From Haloplanus vescus (lineage in GTDB: Archaea; Halobacteriota; Halobacteria; Halobacteriales; Haloferacaceae): a stretch of DNA of 64,000 nt. Each line of letters opens with the position of its first letter. Position 1 is the stretch's first letter. Below, piece by piece: positions 49,553 to 57,937 of this stretch. The stretch spans positions 1,156,398-1,220,397 of the forward strand of contig NZ_FNQT01000001.1 of the NCBI RefSeq assembly GCF_900107665.1, written 5' to 3'. The translations under genes and the position numbers were made by a program. The notes under the pieces were generated by a model that was given only the letters and a program-made list of their open reading frames with translations, was not told where the DNA came from and did no database searches.

Positions 49553-50217
49553 TCGAACCGGACGCCGAGGTCGTGGAGGCCGTCGTTGTGCATGGCGACG
49601 TTGACGAGCAGCGGCGTCAACGCCTCGATTTCGGGCGCGTTGGCGAGGCCGCCGGCGTCGAGGGGCCGCAGGCCGTCGATGCCGTCGGCGAGGAGGCGCA
49701 CGATGTCCTTGGCGTCGTCGTCGTCGGCGACGAGGAGGGTGTCGATGCCGAGGTCGGCGTCCAAGTCGGCCAACCGGCCGGCCGCGAGGTTGTGGAACGC
49801 GCCGACGACGGGCACGTTCTCGGGGGCAGCGTCGGCGACGAGTTGGGTGACGCTGCCGGCGCCGGGGCGGTGGTAGTGGAAGCCGTCGTCGTCGCGTTGC
49901 ATCCCCGTCGCGGGCGTGACGAGAATATCGTCGTCGTCGAGGGAGTCGGCGATGGCCTCGACCGTGTCGCTGGCGTGATAGGCCGGCACGGCGAGGACGA
50001 TGATGCGCGCTCGGTCGGCCGCCATCTCGTTTTCGAAGCCGTTGATCTTGCAGTCGACGCCGCGACTCGACAGTTCCGTCTCGTACTCCTCGGCTTTCGT
50101 GCGGGCCTTGTCGGGGTCGCGAGAGCCGATCACGACTTCGTGGTCGGTGTGATACGCCCACCGGAGCGCGAGGCCTTCGCCGACGTCGCCAGTCCCGCCG
50201 AGTAGCGCGATTCGCAT
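49549..50217 (-). CDS. npdG: F420H2:NADP oxidoreductase
   Basis: The 222-aa enzyme transfers hydride between NADP and coenzyme F420. The N-terminal Rossmann motif is MRIALLGGTGDVGEGLALR, and VIGSRDPDKARTKAEEY is the NADP phosphate-binding loop. GFHYHRPGAGSVTQLV and ANAPEIEALTPLLVNVAMHN complete the fold. Length matches the family. A small membrane protein stop lies 45 bp upstream on the same strand. Confidence 0.92.
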   Translation of the reverse strand: MRIALLGGTGDVGEGLALRWAYHTDHEVVIGSRDPDKARTKAEEYETELSSRGVDCKINGFENEMAADRARIIVLAVPAYHASDTVEAIADSLDDDDILVTPATGMQRDDDGFHYHRPGAGSVTQLVADAAPENVPVVGAFHNLAAGRLADLDADLGIDTLLVADDDDAKDIVRLLADGIDGLRPLDAGGLANAPEIEALTPLLVNVAMHNDGLHDLGVRFD

Positions 50218-50262
50218 GGTCGGACTGTGGCCCGACCCGAAGTAAGACTGTCGGGAGTGGCC

Positions 50263-50439
50263 CTATTCTCCGCCGCCGAGGGCGACCAAGAGGGCGACGA
50301 GAAGCGCCGCGGCGGCGCCCGGAAGCAGGCCGCGAAGCTGCGTGTACGGGTCCGGTGGCGACACCACGGCGACGACCAGCGACACGACGACGAGGAGGAC
50401 GACGGCGACGGTGGCGAAGCGCGACCAGTCGACCGCCAT
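50263..50439 (-). CDS. Small two-TM membrane protein, 58 aa
   Basis: The protein begins [20 protein letters not shown] and has two hydrophobic segments (about 9-26 and 40-55) separated by SPPDPYTQLRG, so it probably makes a hairpin. Its ATG shares a base with the stop of the HAD hydrolase (TGATG at 50437-50441), strong evidence of coupled translation. The product is too short for confident family assignment. It may tether or regulate the HAD enzyme; that is inferred from coupling. Confidence 0.7.
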   Translation of the reverse strand: MAVDWSRFATVAVVLLVVVSLVVAVVSPPDPYTQLRGLLPGAAAALLVALLVALGGGE

Positions 50440-51290
50440 CACTCCAGCAGGGCCGGCAGGTCGTTCACGCTGTCGACGACGGCGGCGGCGCCCGCGTCCT
50501 CGAAGGCACGCCGGCCGGATTCGCCGGACAGGCCGCCGGTGAGGACGCCGATGCCGTGGAAGGTGCGGTCGTCGGCCTCGGCGGCGTTGACGGCGGTGCG
50601 AACGTCGTCGAGGGTGTCGCCCGCGAAGGCGACCCGGTCGGCGTCGAGGCGGTCCGCCAGCGTCACCAACGCGCGCGGATGGGGCTTGCCCTCCGCCCAG
50701 TCGTCCATCGTGAACCGGTGGGCGTCGGGGACCGACAGCTCGACTCGCGAGAGGGCGATGGTCGCCTCGGCGGCGGGTCGCCCCGTCAACACGCCGACAG
50801 CGAAGCGGTCGGTCAGGTCGGCTATCGTCTCCCGGTCGGCGAGGACGGGTTCGTCGTGGATGTACCCCTGCGTCTCGACGGGCGGGTCGCCGCCCTCCAA
50901 CTCCCGGTAGAGGTCGGAGCCGAGATAGAGCGCCTGAAACACGTCGCGCAGGCGGTCGGTGTCCCAGCGGTCGAAGACGGCGTCGTAGCCTGCGTCGCGA
51001 ACGACGGTTTCCGCGGCGTCGAGGCCGCCGCCGCGAGTCGCGATGTCGTCGGTGAAGGCCGTCACGTCGGCGTCGTAGCCCGCGTCGCGCGCGAGGACGA
51101 ACAGCGCCGCCGCGTACGTGAGTTCCCAGTCGTTGTTGAAGCCGCCGGCGTTCTTGAACTGCTGGACCGCCGCGTCGTCGACGGTCTGCCCGTACACCCG
51201 GTCGACGGACTCGACGATGGCGCGGCGGTAGGAGTCCGCCACGTCGACGAGTACGCCGTCGATGTCGAGAACGACCGCGTCTACGTCCAT
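50439..51290 (-). CDS. HAD superfamily hydrolase (IA, TIGR01548-like)
   Basis: The 283-aa phosphatase or phosphoglucomutase-like enzyme starts with motif [12 protein letters not shown], has a helical cap (about 20-150), motif II LTGR, motif [16 protein letters not shown] and motif [14 protein letters not shown]. It resembles the archaeal TIGR01548 HAD subfamily, sometimes linked to histidine or isoleucine biosynthesis. The ATG at 51290 fits. It lies upstream of the 58-aa gene with a one-base overlap. Confidence 0.85.
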   Translation of the reverse strand: MDVDAVVLDIDGVLVDVADSYRRAIVESVDRVYGQTVDDAAVQQFKNAGGFNNDWELTYAAALFVLARDAGYDADVTAFTDDIATRGGGLDAAETVVRDAGYDAVFDRWDTDRLRDVFQALYLGSDLYRELEGGDPPVETQGYIHDEPVLADRETIADLTDRFAVGVLTGRPAAEATIALSRVELSVPDAHRFTMDDWAEGKPHPRALVTLADRLDADRVAFAGDTLDDVRTAVNAAEADDRTFHGIGVLTGGLSGESGRRAFEDAGAAAVVDSVNDLPALLE

Positions 51291-51324
51291 GTTCGGTGGG
51301 GGATGCGTCCGGGCAAGTGCCTTT

Positions 51325-51684
51325 CTATAAGTCCTCGATGACGTGGACCGTGTAGCCGTCGGGGTCGGTGAGGATGGCGAGTCGACGGTTTACCCGCTCC
51401 AGCGTTCGGGGTTCCTGCTGAACGGGCACGCCGCGGTCAGCGGCGTCTTCCACCGTCGTGTCCACGTCGTCGGCGGCGACGGCGATGTGTTCGATGCCCG
51501 TCGGGTCGGGGGCGTCGTCGACGACGCGGAACTGGAGTTCGCCCGGCCCGGCGCCCGTGACGTAGTAGTTCGTCACGCCGTTTAGCTCGTACTGCCGCGA
51601 GCGGTCGAGGCCCAGCAAGTCCTCGTAGAACACACGGGTTTCGTCGAGGTCCGACACTTCGATGGCTGTGTGGAGCACGTCCAT
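51325..51684 (-). CDS. VOC (glyoxalase/bleomycin-resistance-like) protein
   Basis: The 119-aa VOC-fold protein has the typical beginning [20 protein letters not shown] and [20 protein letters not shown] with [11 protein letters not shown] at the end, consistent with a metal-dependent lyase or dioxygenase-like fold. The ATG at 51684 is preferred over one 35 codons upstream. An ATTATAT box at about 51709-51715 lies 25-30 bp before it. The substrate is unknown. A palindrome at 51740 lies just upstream. Confidence 0.85.
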   Translation of the reverse strand: MDVLHTAIEVSDLDETRVFYEDLLGLDRSRQYELNGVTNYYVTGAGPGELQFRVVDDAPDPTGIEHIAVAADDVDTTVEDAADRGVPVQQEPRTLERVNRRLAILTDPDGYTVHVIEDL

Positions 51685-51739
51685 ACACCGGGATGCGCGG
51701 GCAGGACCATATAATTGGGAGTATCCGAGCAAATAGCGA

Positions 51740-51755
51740 AGTACTGTGCAGTACT
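51740..51755. promoter_or_regulatory. Perfect 16-bp palindrome upstream of VOC gene
   Basis: AGTACTG (51740-51746) and CAGTACT (51749-51755) flank a TG. It lies 25-30 bp upstream of the TATA-like ATTATAT at 51709-51715, where an activator would sit. No regulator for it is adjacent. Confidence 0.5.
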
Positions 51756-51898
51756 GACCGACTCCGGGCGGAGGTATCGTTTCGGTCACTCAGCAGCGTG
51801 CCCGAGACGAATCACCGGGTACGTCGACGACGGGCCCGTGAGTATTCCAGACGGGGGCGTGCCACCCACCACAAGCGCGAAAATGAGACTGTCACTGG

Positions 51899-52144
51899 TC
51901 ACAACAGGTCGTCGATAGCGTCGAGGAACTCCTGAAAGTCGTCAGCCCCGGCCTGCTCGGCGATGCTCTTCAGCGTCCCTGTCGCGAGTTCGTCGTGTAG
52001 CGGGACTGTGACGGTCCGCTTCTCGCCCGTGTTCGGATCTTGGTAGCGAAGTTTGACGTGGCTTCCGGTCTGGTCAACTCTTCGGAAACGCCACTTGCCG
52101 AGCGCTTTCACTATCTCCTCGCCGGAGTAAGTGCGCCGGGCCAC
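51899..52144 (-). CDS. hicA: HicA toxin
   Basis: HicA is an mRNA-cleaving toxin with a double-stranded-RNA-binding-like fold. The 81-aa protein has the core WRFRRVDQTGSHVKLRY with the catalytic His in GSH, and TVTVPLHDELATGTLKSI, the second half of the domain. Length is normal. It lies downstream of hicB with a 51-bp gap, on the same strand. Together they form a toxin-antitoxin pair. Confidence 0.9.
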   Translation of the reverse strand: MARRTYSGEEIVKALGKWRFRRVDQTGSHVKLRYQDPNTGEKRTVTVPLHDELATGTLKSIAEQAGADDFQEFLDAIDDLL

Positions 52145-52195
52145 TACTGCACGACTCTCTGCGGGATAGTAAAATCCCCCCGATGCGGCTTTAAG

Positions 52196-52411
52196 TCATA
52201 ACCACGGAGCCGACGACGGGTCGTCGACGTCCTCGCCCTCGGGGACTGGTTGCTCGTGGAGTTCGAGTGCCTCCGCGAGATTCGCCAAGGCCTCAGCCCG
52301 CGTCTCCCCTTGGCTCGCGATTCCCGTCTCCTCGTCACGGGCGACGTACCACTCTCCGTCCACCGAGAGCGTTACGTCACTTGTGTCGTCGGAGTCGCGA
52401 GCCCGGCTCAT
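52196..52411 (-). CDS. hicB: HicB antitoxin (minimal)
   Basis: The 71-aa protein is the HicB partial RNase-H-like fold: VTLSVDGEWYVARDEETGIA then SQGETRAEALANLAEALELH, ending in an acidic tail EDVDDPSSAPWL. It lacks the C-terminal DNA-binding domain of longer HicB antitoxins, so it may neutralise HicA without binding DNA itself. It is upstream of hicA on the minus strand, in the order antitoxin then toxin. A TTCTATGACC box about 25 bp upstream suggests leaderless expression. Confidence 0.85.
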   Translation of the reverse strand: MSRARDSDDTSDVTLSVDGEWYVARDEETGIASQGETRAEALANLAEALELHEQPVPEGEDVDDPSSAPWL

Positions 52412-52496
52412 ACCCTATCGTATCCATCCGAGGGTCATAGAACTTCGGGAGCACGGGCGTCCGGCGACCCGATTTGCCGCTTTCGGGTGCTGACGG

Positions 52497-52910
52497 CTAT
52501 CTGGACCGCGCGACGTAGAGCGTCTCGCGCCCGACGGACTCGCGTTCGACGGGGACGACGGGTTCCTCGAAGCCGAGCGTCGTAAAGAGGAAGTCGGCGC
52601 CGACGGCGCGAGCCACGTCGAGAACGGGGCGCTGGAGTTCGGCGGGCAGGTTCAGGCCGTAGACGGCGTCGACTCGGTAGTGTTCGGGCGGGGACGCGCC
52701 GCCTTCGATGGCGTCGCGTCGCGCGACGACGTCGTCGCGGACGAACTCGACGCCGTCGGGGACGGTGGCGTCGACGACGTCGATTGCGGTGACCGTCGCG
52801 CCGGCGTCGGCGAGCGCTGCGGCGACTTCGGGGCGGTGCCCGACGCCGACTTCGAGGAGGCGGTCGTAGGCGGCGAGGCGGTCGGCGAGGTCCGTACGTG
52901 GGGCCGTCAC
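52497..52910 (-). CDS. UPF0146 family protein
   Basis: The 137-aa protein matches archaeal UPF0146, with a degenerate SAM-like fold: LLEVGVGHRPEVAAALADAG, TVTAIDVVDATVPDGVEFV and VDAVYGLNLPAELQRPVLD. The start appears to be GTG (52908-52910). It is divergent from archaemetzincin, whose TATA box lies just 10 bp away, so its own promoter must be elsewhere or the start is later. Function is unknown. Confidence 0.85.
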   Translation of the reverse strand: MTAPRTDLADRLAAYDRLLEVGVGHRPEVAAALADAGATVTAIDVVDATVPDGVEFVRDDVVARRDAIEGGASPPEHYRVDAVYGLNLPAELQRPVLDVARAVGADFLFTTLGFEEPVVPVERESVGRETLYVARSR

Positions 52911-52919
52911 GTCGGGATA

Positions 52920-52925
52920 TTTATA
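52920..52925 (+). promoter_or_regulatory. TATA box of archaemetzincin gene
   Basis: TTTATA centred about 28 bp before the ATG at 52950 predicts a leaderless message. On the other strand the same stretch reads TATAAATA, but the UPF0146 start is too close to use it normally. Confidence 0.6.
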
Positions 52926-52949
52926 GCGGGGCCGCGCTTAACTGCTCGC

Positions 52950-53471
52950 ATGCTCGTCGACATCGTGCCGATAGGGGACGTTCCGGCACAGGTGAAACGC
53001 GAGGCTTCTGCCGGGCTCCGCTCCGTCTACGACTGCGACGTGACGGTGCAGGACGCACAGCCAATCCCCGAGGGTGCGTTCGACCGCAATCGGAGTCAGT
53101 ACCGCGCCGAGGAGTTCATCGAACTCACGAGCCGGGTCGGGACTGGCGAGAAGAACATCGGCATCACCGGCGAGGACCTCTACTACCGGCGCCGAAACTA
53201 CGTCTTCGGACTCGCCTATCTCAACGGCAACGGCTCCGTCGTCTCGACGTATCGCCTCCAGACTTCCTCCGACGGCGGCATCACCTCTAAGCCACAGACC
53301 GAGGTGTTCGCCGACCGGGTGCGCAAGGAAATCGTCCACGAAATCGGGCACACCTTCGGCCTCGAACACTGCGACAACGAGCGCTGCGTGATGAGCTTCT
53401 CCCCCACCGTGCGCGAAGTCGACAAGAAAGAAGAGACGCTGTGTGGTTCCTGTAATCGGACGCTGTTTTAA
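52950..53471 (+). CDS. amzA: Archaemetzincin
   Basis: The 173-aa zinc metalloprotease has the extended zinc motif EIVHEIGHTFGLEHCDNERC followed by the Met turn VMSF, typical of archaemetzincins; two further Cys at the end (CGSCNRTLF) bind a second zinc. The ATG at 52950 has a TATA box 25-30 bp upstream. Substrate and physiological role are unknown. It is convergent with the PEBP gene, 19 bp away. Confidence 0.95.
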   Translation: MLVDIVPIGDVPAQVKREASAGLRSVYDCDVTVQDAQPIPEGAFDRNRSQYRAEEFIELTSRVGTGEKNIGITGEDLYYRRRNYVFGLAYLNGNGSVVSTYRLQTSSDGGITSKPQTEVFADRVRKEIVHEIGHTFGLEHCDNERCVMSFSPTVREVDKKEETLCGSCNRTLF

Positions 53472-53490
53472 CGACTTACAATAAACCGTA

Positions 53491-53943
53491 TCACGGCGCG
53501 TACGTCCCCTCCAGAACCGCTTCCGCGACGACATGACCCGCCATCGCCTGCTCCAGTCGGTCGAGTGAACTGCCCTCGGGCACGTCCAGCGTGTCGTCGA
53601 GTGCGAACAGCCGGAAGCGGTAGGTGTGTTCGCGGTCCGGGGGGTTGGGGCCGCCGTAGCCGACCTCCTCGTAGTCGTTCTCGCCCTCGGTCGCAGTGGC
53701 GGAGTCGGTCGACCAGTCCTCGGGGATGCGCTTGCGCGTGGGATTCACGTTCCACACCAGCCAGTGAATCCACACCTTCCCCGCGGGTTCGACGGCGTCA
53801 GGGTCGTCGACGACGAGAGCGAGTGTCTCGGCGTCGTCGGGGACGCCCGCGAGTTCGAGCGGCGGGTTGACGTTTCGCTCGGTGTAGCCGTACGCCACGG
53901 GAATCGGGCCACCGTCGTCGAACGCCGGACTGGAGAGTTCCAT
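53491..53943 (-). CDS. YbhB/YbcL (PEBP) family protein
   Basis: The 150-aa protein belongs to the phosphatidylethanolamine-binding/Raf kinase inhibitor-like family. LALVVDDPDAVEPAGKVWIH and VHWLVWNV-type segments, plus GYGGPNPPDREHTYRFRLFA, are characteristic. It is expected to be cytosolic; no signal peptide is seen. It is divergent from hmgA across 78 bp. The ligand is unknown. Confidence 0.9.
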   Translation of the reverse strand: MELSSPAFDDGGPIPVAYGYTERNVNPPLELAGVPDDAETLALVVDDPDAVEPAGKVWIHWLVWNVNPTRKRIPEDWSTDSATATEGENDYEEVGYGGPNPPDREHTYRFRLFALDDTLDVPEGSSLDRLEQAMAGHVVAEAVLEGTYAP

Positions 53944-54021
53944 ACCACTCGATAGGGGTGCGCCGGGTTAGGTTTGGGGGGCAACATAACGCTTAGGCAC
54001 CGGGGCCGCGACGGGTCGGGC

Positions 54022-55251
54022 ATGACCGACGATTCGGACGCGGCGGACGCGGACGACCTGATACAGCGCGTCCGCGACGGCAACCTCCGACTCCACGAAC
54101 TCGAAGACCATGCGGACGCCGACACGGCGGCGACGGCCCGACGACGACTCGTCGAGCGCGAGACGGGCGTCGCTCTCGACGCCATCGCCGACTACGGCTT
54201 CCCGGCTGAGCGCGCCGACGCCAACATCGAGAACATGATCGGCGCGGCCCAGATTCCGCTCGGCGTCGCCGGCCCCGTGACCGTCGACGGCAGCGCCCTC
54301 GACGGCGACCACTACCTCCCGATGGCGACGACGGAGGGAGCCTTGCTAGCAAGCGTCAACCGCGGCTGTTCGGTCATCGACGCCGCCGGCGGCGCGACGG
54401 CTCGCGTCACCAAGTCGGGGATGACGCGCGCGCCGGCCTTCAGCGTTACCGACGTGGCCGAAGCCGAGGCACTCGTCGATTGGGTCCGGGACAACGAATC
54501 GCTTCTCAAGGAAGCTGCGGAGTCGACGACGAACCACGGCGAACTCCTCGGCGTGACGCCCTACGTCGTCGGCGACACCGTCTTCCTGCGCTTCCGCTAC
54601 GACACCAAGGACGCGATGGGGATGAACATGGCCACCATCGCCACCCGCGCCGCCGCCGAGGTAATCGAAGAGGAGACGACGGCGTCGCTGGTCGCACTCT
54701 CGGGCAACCTGTGTACGGACAAAAAGCCCGCCGCCATCAACGCCGTCGAGGGGCGGGGCCGGAGCGTCAGCGCCGACGTGCTGATTCCGCGCGAGGTGGT
54801 CGAAGAGCGCCTCCACACGACGCCCGAGGACGTGGCCGAACTGAACACACGGAAGAACCTCGTCGGGAGCGCGAAGGCGGGGAGTCTCGGCTTCAACGCC
54901 CACGTCGCCAACGTCGTCGCCGCCATGTTCCTCGCGACGGGACAGGACGCGGCACAGGTCGTGGAGGGCTCGAACGCCATCACCACCGCCGAAGCGCGAG
55001 ACGAGGGGCTCTACCTGAGCGTCTCGCTCGCCAGCCTCGAAGTCGGTACCGTCGGCGGCGGGACGCGCCTGCCGACACAGCACGAAGGGTTGGAACTCCT
55101 CGGCGTCGCGGGCGGGGGCGACCCCGCGGGCGCGAACGCGGACGCCCTCGCGGAGTGCATCGCCGTCGGCGCCCTCGCCGGCGAACTCTCCTTGCTCGCG
55201 GCGCTCGGGTCGCGCCACCTCTCCTCGGCCCACGAGTCGCTGGGGCGGTAG
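54022..55251 (+). CDS. hmgA: HMG-CoA reductase
   Basis: This class I-type enzyme makes mevalonate, the committed step to archaeal lipids, using NADPH. The 409-aa protein has ENMIGAAQIPLGVAGPVTV with the catalytic Glu, DAMGMNMATIATRAAAEVI, LCTDKKPAAINAVEGRG with the Lys, GTVGGGTRLPTQHEGLELLG, and the C-terminal catalytic His in SSAHESLGR. The ATG at 54022 follows a GCTTAGG box about 28 bp upstream. It is one base from the convergent zinc-ribbon gene. Confidence 0.96.
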   Translation: MTDDSDAADADDLIQRVRDGNLRLHELEDHADADTAATARRRLVERETGVALDAIADYGFPAERADANIENMIGAAQIPLGVAGPVTVDGSALDGDHYLPMATTEGALLASVNRGCSVIDAAGGATARVTKSGMTRAPAFSVTDVAEAEALVDWVRDNESLLKEAAESTTNHGELLGVTPYVVGDTVFLRFRYDTKDAMGMNMATIATRAAAEVIEEETTASLVALSGNLCTDKKPAAINAVEGRGRSVSADVLIPREVVEERLHTTPEDVAELNTRKNLVGSAKAGSLGFNAHVANVVAAMFLATGQDAAQVVEGSNAITTAEARDEGLYLSVSLASLEVGTVGGGTRLPTQHEGLELLGVAGGGDPAGANADALAECIAVGALAGELSLLAALGSRHLSSAHESLGR

Positions 55252-55252
55252 C

Positions 55253-55777
55253 CTACAGCAGTCGGTAGGCGTCGCCGCTGTTCGTCGCCTCGCCGCGTCG
55301 AACTAGACGGTCCAGTAGGTCGCTCGCGGCGTCGGCCGGGACGCCGCGGTCAGTGGCGTACGCCACCACGTCCGCCTCCGCGGGCGCGTCGAGTTCTCGA
55401 AGCGCGTCGCGAACGATTTCCGGACGGCTCCGCGACTCCGACCCGGTCGAGCGCTCGCCCGCGGCGGCGACGTCGTCGGGGTCGATTCCCGCCGCATCGA
55501 GGTACTCGCGGTCGTCGACGACGGCCGTCTCCGTCTCGGCGTCCATCTCGGCGACGGAAGGCGTCGACTCGTAGGCCTCGGTGGCGTCGGCGGCGTCGGC
55601 GAGCATGGCGGCGCGCGCTTCGCGGGCCGCCTCGCGGTCCTCGGTGGTGACGAAGCGTTTCAGCGCCGAGGTCTGGTGGCGACGCCCACAGCGGGGACAG
55701 GTGGCCGTCGCAGCTGTCTCCGGGTCGGAGAGCAACCAGAGGGCGTGACAGTCCGTGCAACCGACGACCGCGTACAT
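55253..55777 (-). CDS. Zinc-ribbon plus winged-helix protein (DUF5817-like)
   Basis: The 174-aa protein starts with a zinc ribbon, MYAVVGCTDCHALWLLSD then TCPRCGRRHQTSALKRF, then a charged linker with an AREARAAMLADAADATEA helix, and a C-terminal winged helix (about 120-174, PEIVRDALRELDAPAEADV). It resembles haloarchaeal DUF5817, of unknown role. The start at 55777 is the only one that begins with the zinc ribbon. It is 38 bp after the HTH gene stop on the same strand. Confidence 0.78.
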   Translation of the reverse strand: MYAVVGCTDCHALWLLSDPETAATATCPRCGRRHQTSALKRFVTTEDREAAREARAAMLADAADATEAYESTPSVAEMDAETETAVVDDREYLDAAGIDPDDVAAAGERSTGSESRSRPEIVRDALRELDAPAEADVVAYATDRGVPADAASDLLDRLVRRGEATNSGDAYRLL

Positions 55778-55815
55778 GGGCGTCCGTTGCTCGCGTTCGG
55801 TAATGAACGCGGGGG

Positions 55816-56586
55816 TTACGGAGTGAACGGGTCGGCGAGTTCGAGATAGCGGTCGAGTCGGCGGTCGACCCACGAGACCAGCGGGGGCGTCTCCCCCTCC
55901 AGCAGCGCGTGGGGCATCCCGTTGGCGTCGGCGGCGCCGACGAAGGCGTGGCCGTCGGCGACGCCGAAGCCGAACGGCGGGCCGTCGGGGTAGATGTGCA
56001 CGTCGATGCTCGGCGCCGTCGCCAGCGCCTCGAAGCGCTCGCGATACGCGTCAGCGGCGTCGGGTGGTGTCGCCCGCTGGAGGACGAGCGTCGCGTCGAG
56101 TGGGGAGTCGCCGGCGACGCGCTCGGTGAGTTGCTCGACGGAGTCGACGAGGAGGAAGGGCGCGTACTGTCGGAGGCGAGTCGCCTCGTTTCTGAGTTCG
56201 ACGACGCGGTCGACTGGTGCCGTCGGGTCAGTCTCCGAGTCGACGACGGTGGCGTCGGACAGCGCGTCGATACCGGCGTCGAACTGGTCGGCGGGCGTGT
56301 GTTCGAGGAAGGTCCGACAGCGATTGACGACGCGCTCCCGTGCCCGAAATCCTTCGTAGGCCGAGAGAATAGCATCACCGAGGGCGGTGAACTCGTAGGC
56401 GCCGTCGTTGACTCGGACCCACCCGCGGTCGGCCATCGTCGAGAGCGTCCGCTTCAGCGTGCGCCGGGAGACGGAGAGTCGGTCGTCGAGGTCACGGACC
56501 GAGAGCGGGCCGTGCTCCCGGAGCGCCGTCAATATCTCTGGGCGGACGGCGGAGTTGGCCAGAAAGGCGAGTGCGTCCTCCCCCAT
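55816..56586 (-). CDS. HTH regulator with FilR1-like domain
   Basis: The 256-aa protein has an N-terminal winged helix (about 12-75) with LTALREHGPLSVRDLDDRLS and SRRTLKRTLSTMADRGWV, and a C-terminal effector-type domain (about 120-250) with FLLVDSVEQLTERVAGD and FGFGVADGHAFVGAADANG. This resembles archaeal regulators with a methanogenesis-regulator FilR1 middle domain. The ligand is unknown. It is divergent from the ArsR-like gene at 56688 across 101 bp. Confidence 0.8.
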   Translation of the reverse strand: MGEDALAFLANSAVRPEILTALREHGPLSVRDLDDRLSVSRRTLKRTLSTMADRGWVRVNDGAYEFTALGDAILSAYEGFRARERVVNRCRTFLEHTPADQFDAGIDALSDATVVDSETDPTAPVDRVVELRNEATRLRQYAPFLLVDSVEQLTERVAGDSPLDATLVLQRATPPDAADAYRERFEALATAPSIDVHIYPDGPPFGFGVADGHAFVGAADANGMPHALLEGETPPLVSWVDRRLDRYLELADPFTP

Positions 56587-56687
56587 ACGTCGTACACCCT
56601 ACGCAGACACGGGGTTAAATCCCACGCGTGGTTCACCAAGCAGGGCCGGCCAAGGGTTATGTGGATCCGTGACCGCGCACATATACG

Positions 56688-57581
56688 GTGACTGACGAGA
56701 CGGAGAGTCTCAGCCCGAACGACGCCTTCACGCTCCTGGCCAATCAGACCCGCATCAAGATAATCAGAGCGCTCGGCGACGCGTCGGAACCGGGGGTGCC
56801 CGGGACGCTCGCGTTTTCGGAGCTGCGACGCCACGCGGACGTTTCGGGCAGCGGTCGGTTCAACTACCACCTCGGGAAACTGGTCGGTCAGTTCGTCGAG
56901 GAGACGGAGTCGGGCTACCAGCTCAACTACTCGGGGATTCGGGTGTATCAGGCCATCAAGGCGGGGACGTTCACCGACCGCGTCCAGCGTGACCCCTTCG
57001 AACTCGACGCGACGTGCCACGTCTGTGGCGCGCCACAGGAGGCCGCCTACCTCGACGGCACCTTCCGTGCCCGGTGTGCCGGTGACGACTGTGAGGCGAC
57101 GTTCTATCGCTACTTCTGCCCGCCGAGCAGTCTGAGCGACCGCGACCCCGAGGGCGTTCTCCGCGCGGCCAACGAACGCCTCCAGCGGGAAATCGCGTCG
57201 ATGGCGAAAGGCGTCTGTCCGTGGTGTAGCGGCCGGATGTCCGCCCGCATCCTGCCCAGAGACGAGGAGATGCCTCTCCGAGACAATCCAGCCATCCAAC
57301 ACCGGGTGTTGCACACCTGCGAGACGTGTGACGGCGCGGTCTACACGCGCCTCGGGGGGTTGCTCGTCACGCATCCCGCGGTGGTCGCCTTCTATCACGA
57401 CCACGGCATCGACGTGACGCGCCAGCACATCTGGGGGCTGGCCTTCGCCGCCTCGGACGAACGGACGACGGTCACCGACACGGACCCGTGGCGGGCGACG
57501 GTCCGCGTCGGCTGTCGGGGTGACACGCTCCGCGTGCGCCTCAACGACGAACCGTCGGTGGTCGAGACGGCGCGCGTGTGA
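56688..57581 (+). CDS. ArsR-like winged-helix protein with zinc ribbons (DUF7351-like)
   Basis: The 297-aa protein begins at GTG 56688 with an ArsR-type winged helix (about 8-85: TLLANQTRIKIIRALGDAS and RHADVSGSGRFNYHLGKL). The C-terminal part has Cys pairs CHVCGAPQ, CPWCSGRM and CETCDGAV, so one or two zincs. This layout matches haloarchaeal DUF7351-type regulators. The GTG is used because no ATG is nearby. A TATGTGGA-type box lies about 28 bp upstream. Its target is unknown. Confidence 0.8.
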   Translation: MTDETESLSPNDAFTLLANQTRIKIIRALGDASEPGVPGTLAFSELRRHADVSGSGRFNYHLGKLVGQFVEETESGYQLNYSGIRVYQAIKAGTFTDRVQRDPFELDATCHVCGAPQEAAYLDGTFRARCAGDDCEATFYRYFCPPSSLSDRDPEGVLRAANERLQREIASMAKGVCPWCSGRMSARILPRDEEMPLRDNPAIQHRVLHTCETCDGAVYTRLGGLLVTHPAVVAFYHDHGIDVTRQHIWGLAFAASDERTTVTDTDPWRATVRVGCRGDTLRVRLNDEPSVVETARV

Positions 57582-57622
57582 GCGGCGACGCGGCTATCAA
57601 TCCGGTGGGCGTAGGACGACGC

Positions 57623-57937
57623 ATGACCGTCGTTGCACTGCTGAGCGTCGCACCGGTCCGCGAGGGAAGCATGGCCGAGGACGTCGCCGACGCGGTGGCC
57701 GCCCTCGACGACTTCGACGTGACGTACGAGACGAACCCGATGGGAACGGTCATCGAAGCCGACGACGTGGGCACGCTCTTTGCGGCCTGCGAGGCGGCCC
57801 ACCGAGCTGTGGACGCCGACCGCGTGAGCACGGTGCTGAAAATCGACGACAAGCGAGCGAGCGACGCGTCTGCGGCCGCGAAAGTCGAGGGCGTCGAAGA
57901 CGCGCTGGGGCGGCCGGCGCGGAGCGACGGCAGCTAG
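57623..57937 (+). CDS. MTH1187/YkoF-type thiamine-binding protein
   Basis: The 104-aa protein has the MTH1187 signature: VALLSVAPVREGSMAEDVAD and the VTYETNPMGTVIEADDVGTL ferredoxin-like fold, ending with an acidic helix. It is expected to bind thiamine or a related pyrimidine. The ATG at 57623 is preferred over one 15 codons upstream. The stop overlaps that of the 45-aa gene by four bases (CTAG). No transporter is adjacent. Confidence 0.88.
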   Translation: MTVVALLSVAPVREGSMAEDVADAVAALDDFDVTYETNPMGTVIEADDVGTLFAACEAAHRAVDADRVSTVLKIDDKRASDASAAAKVEGVEDALGRPARSDGS

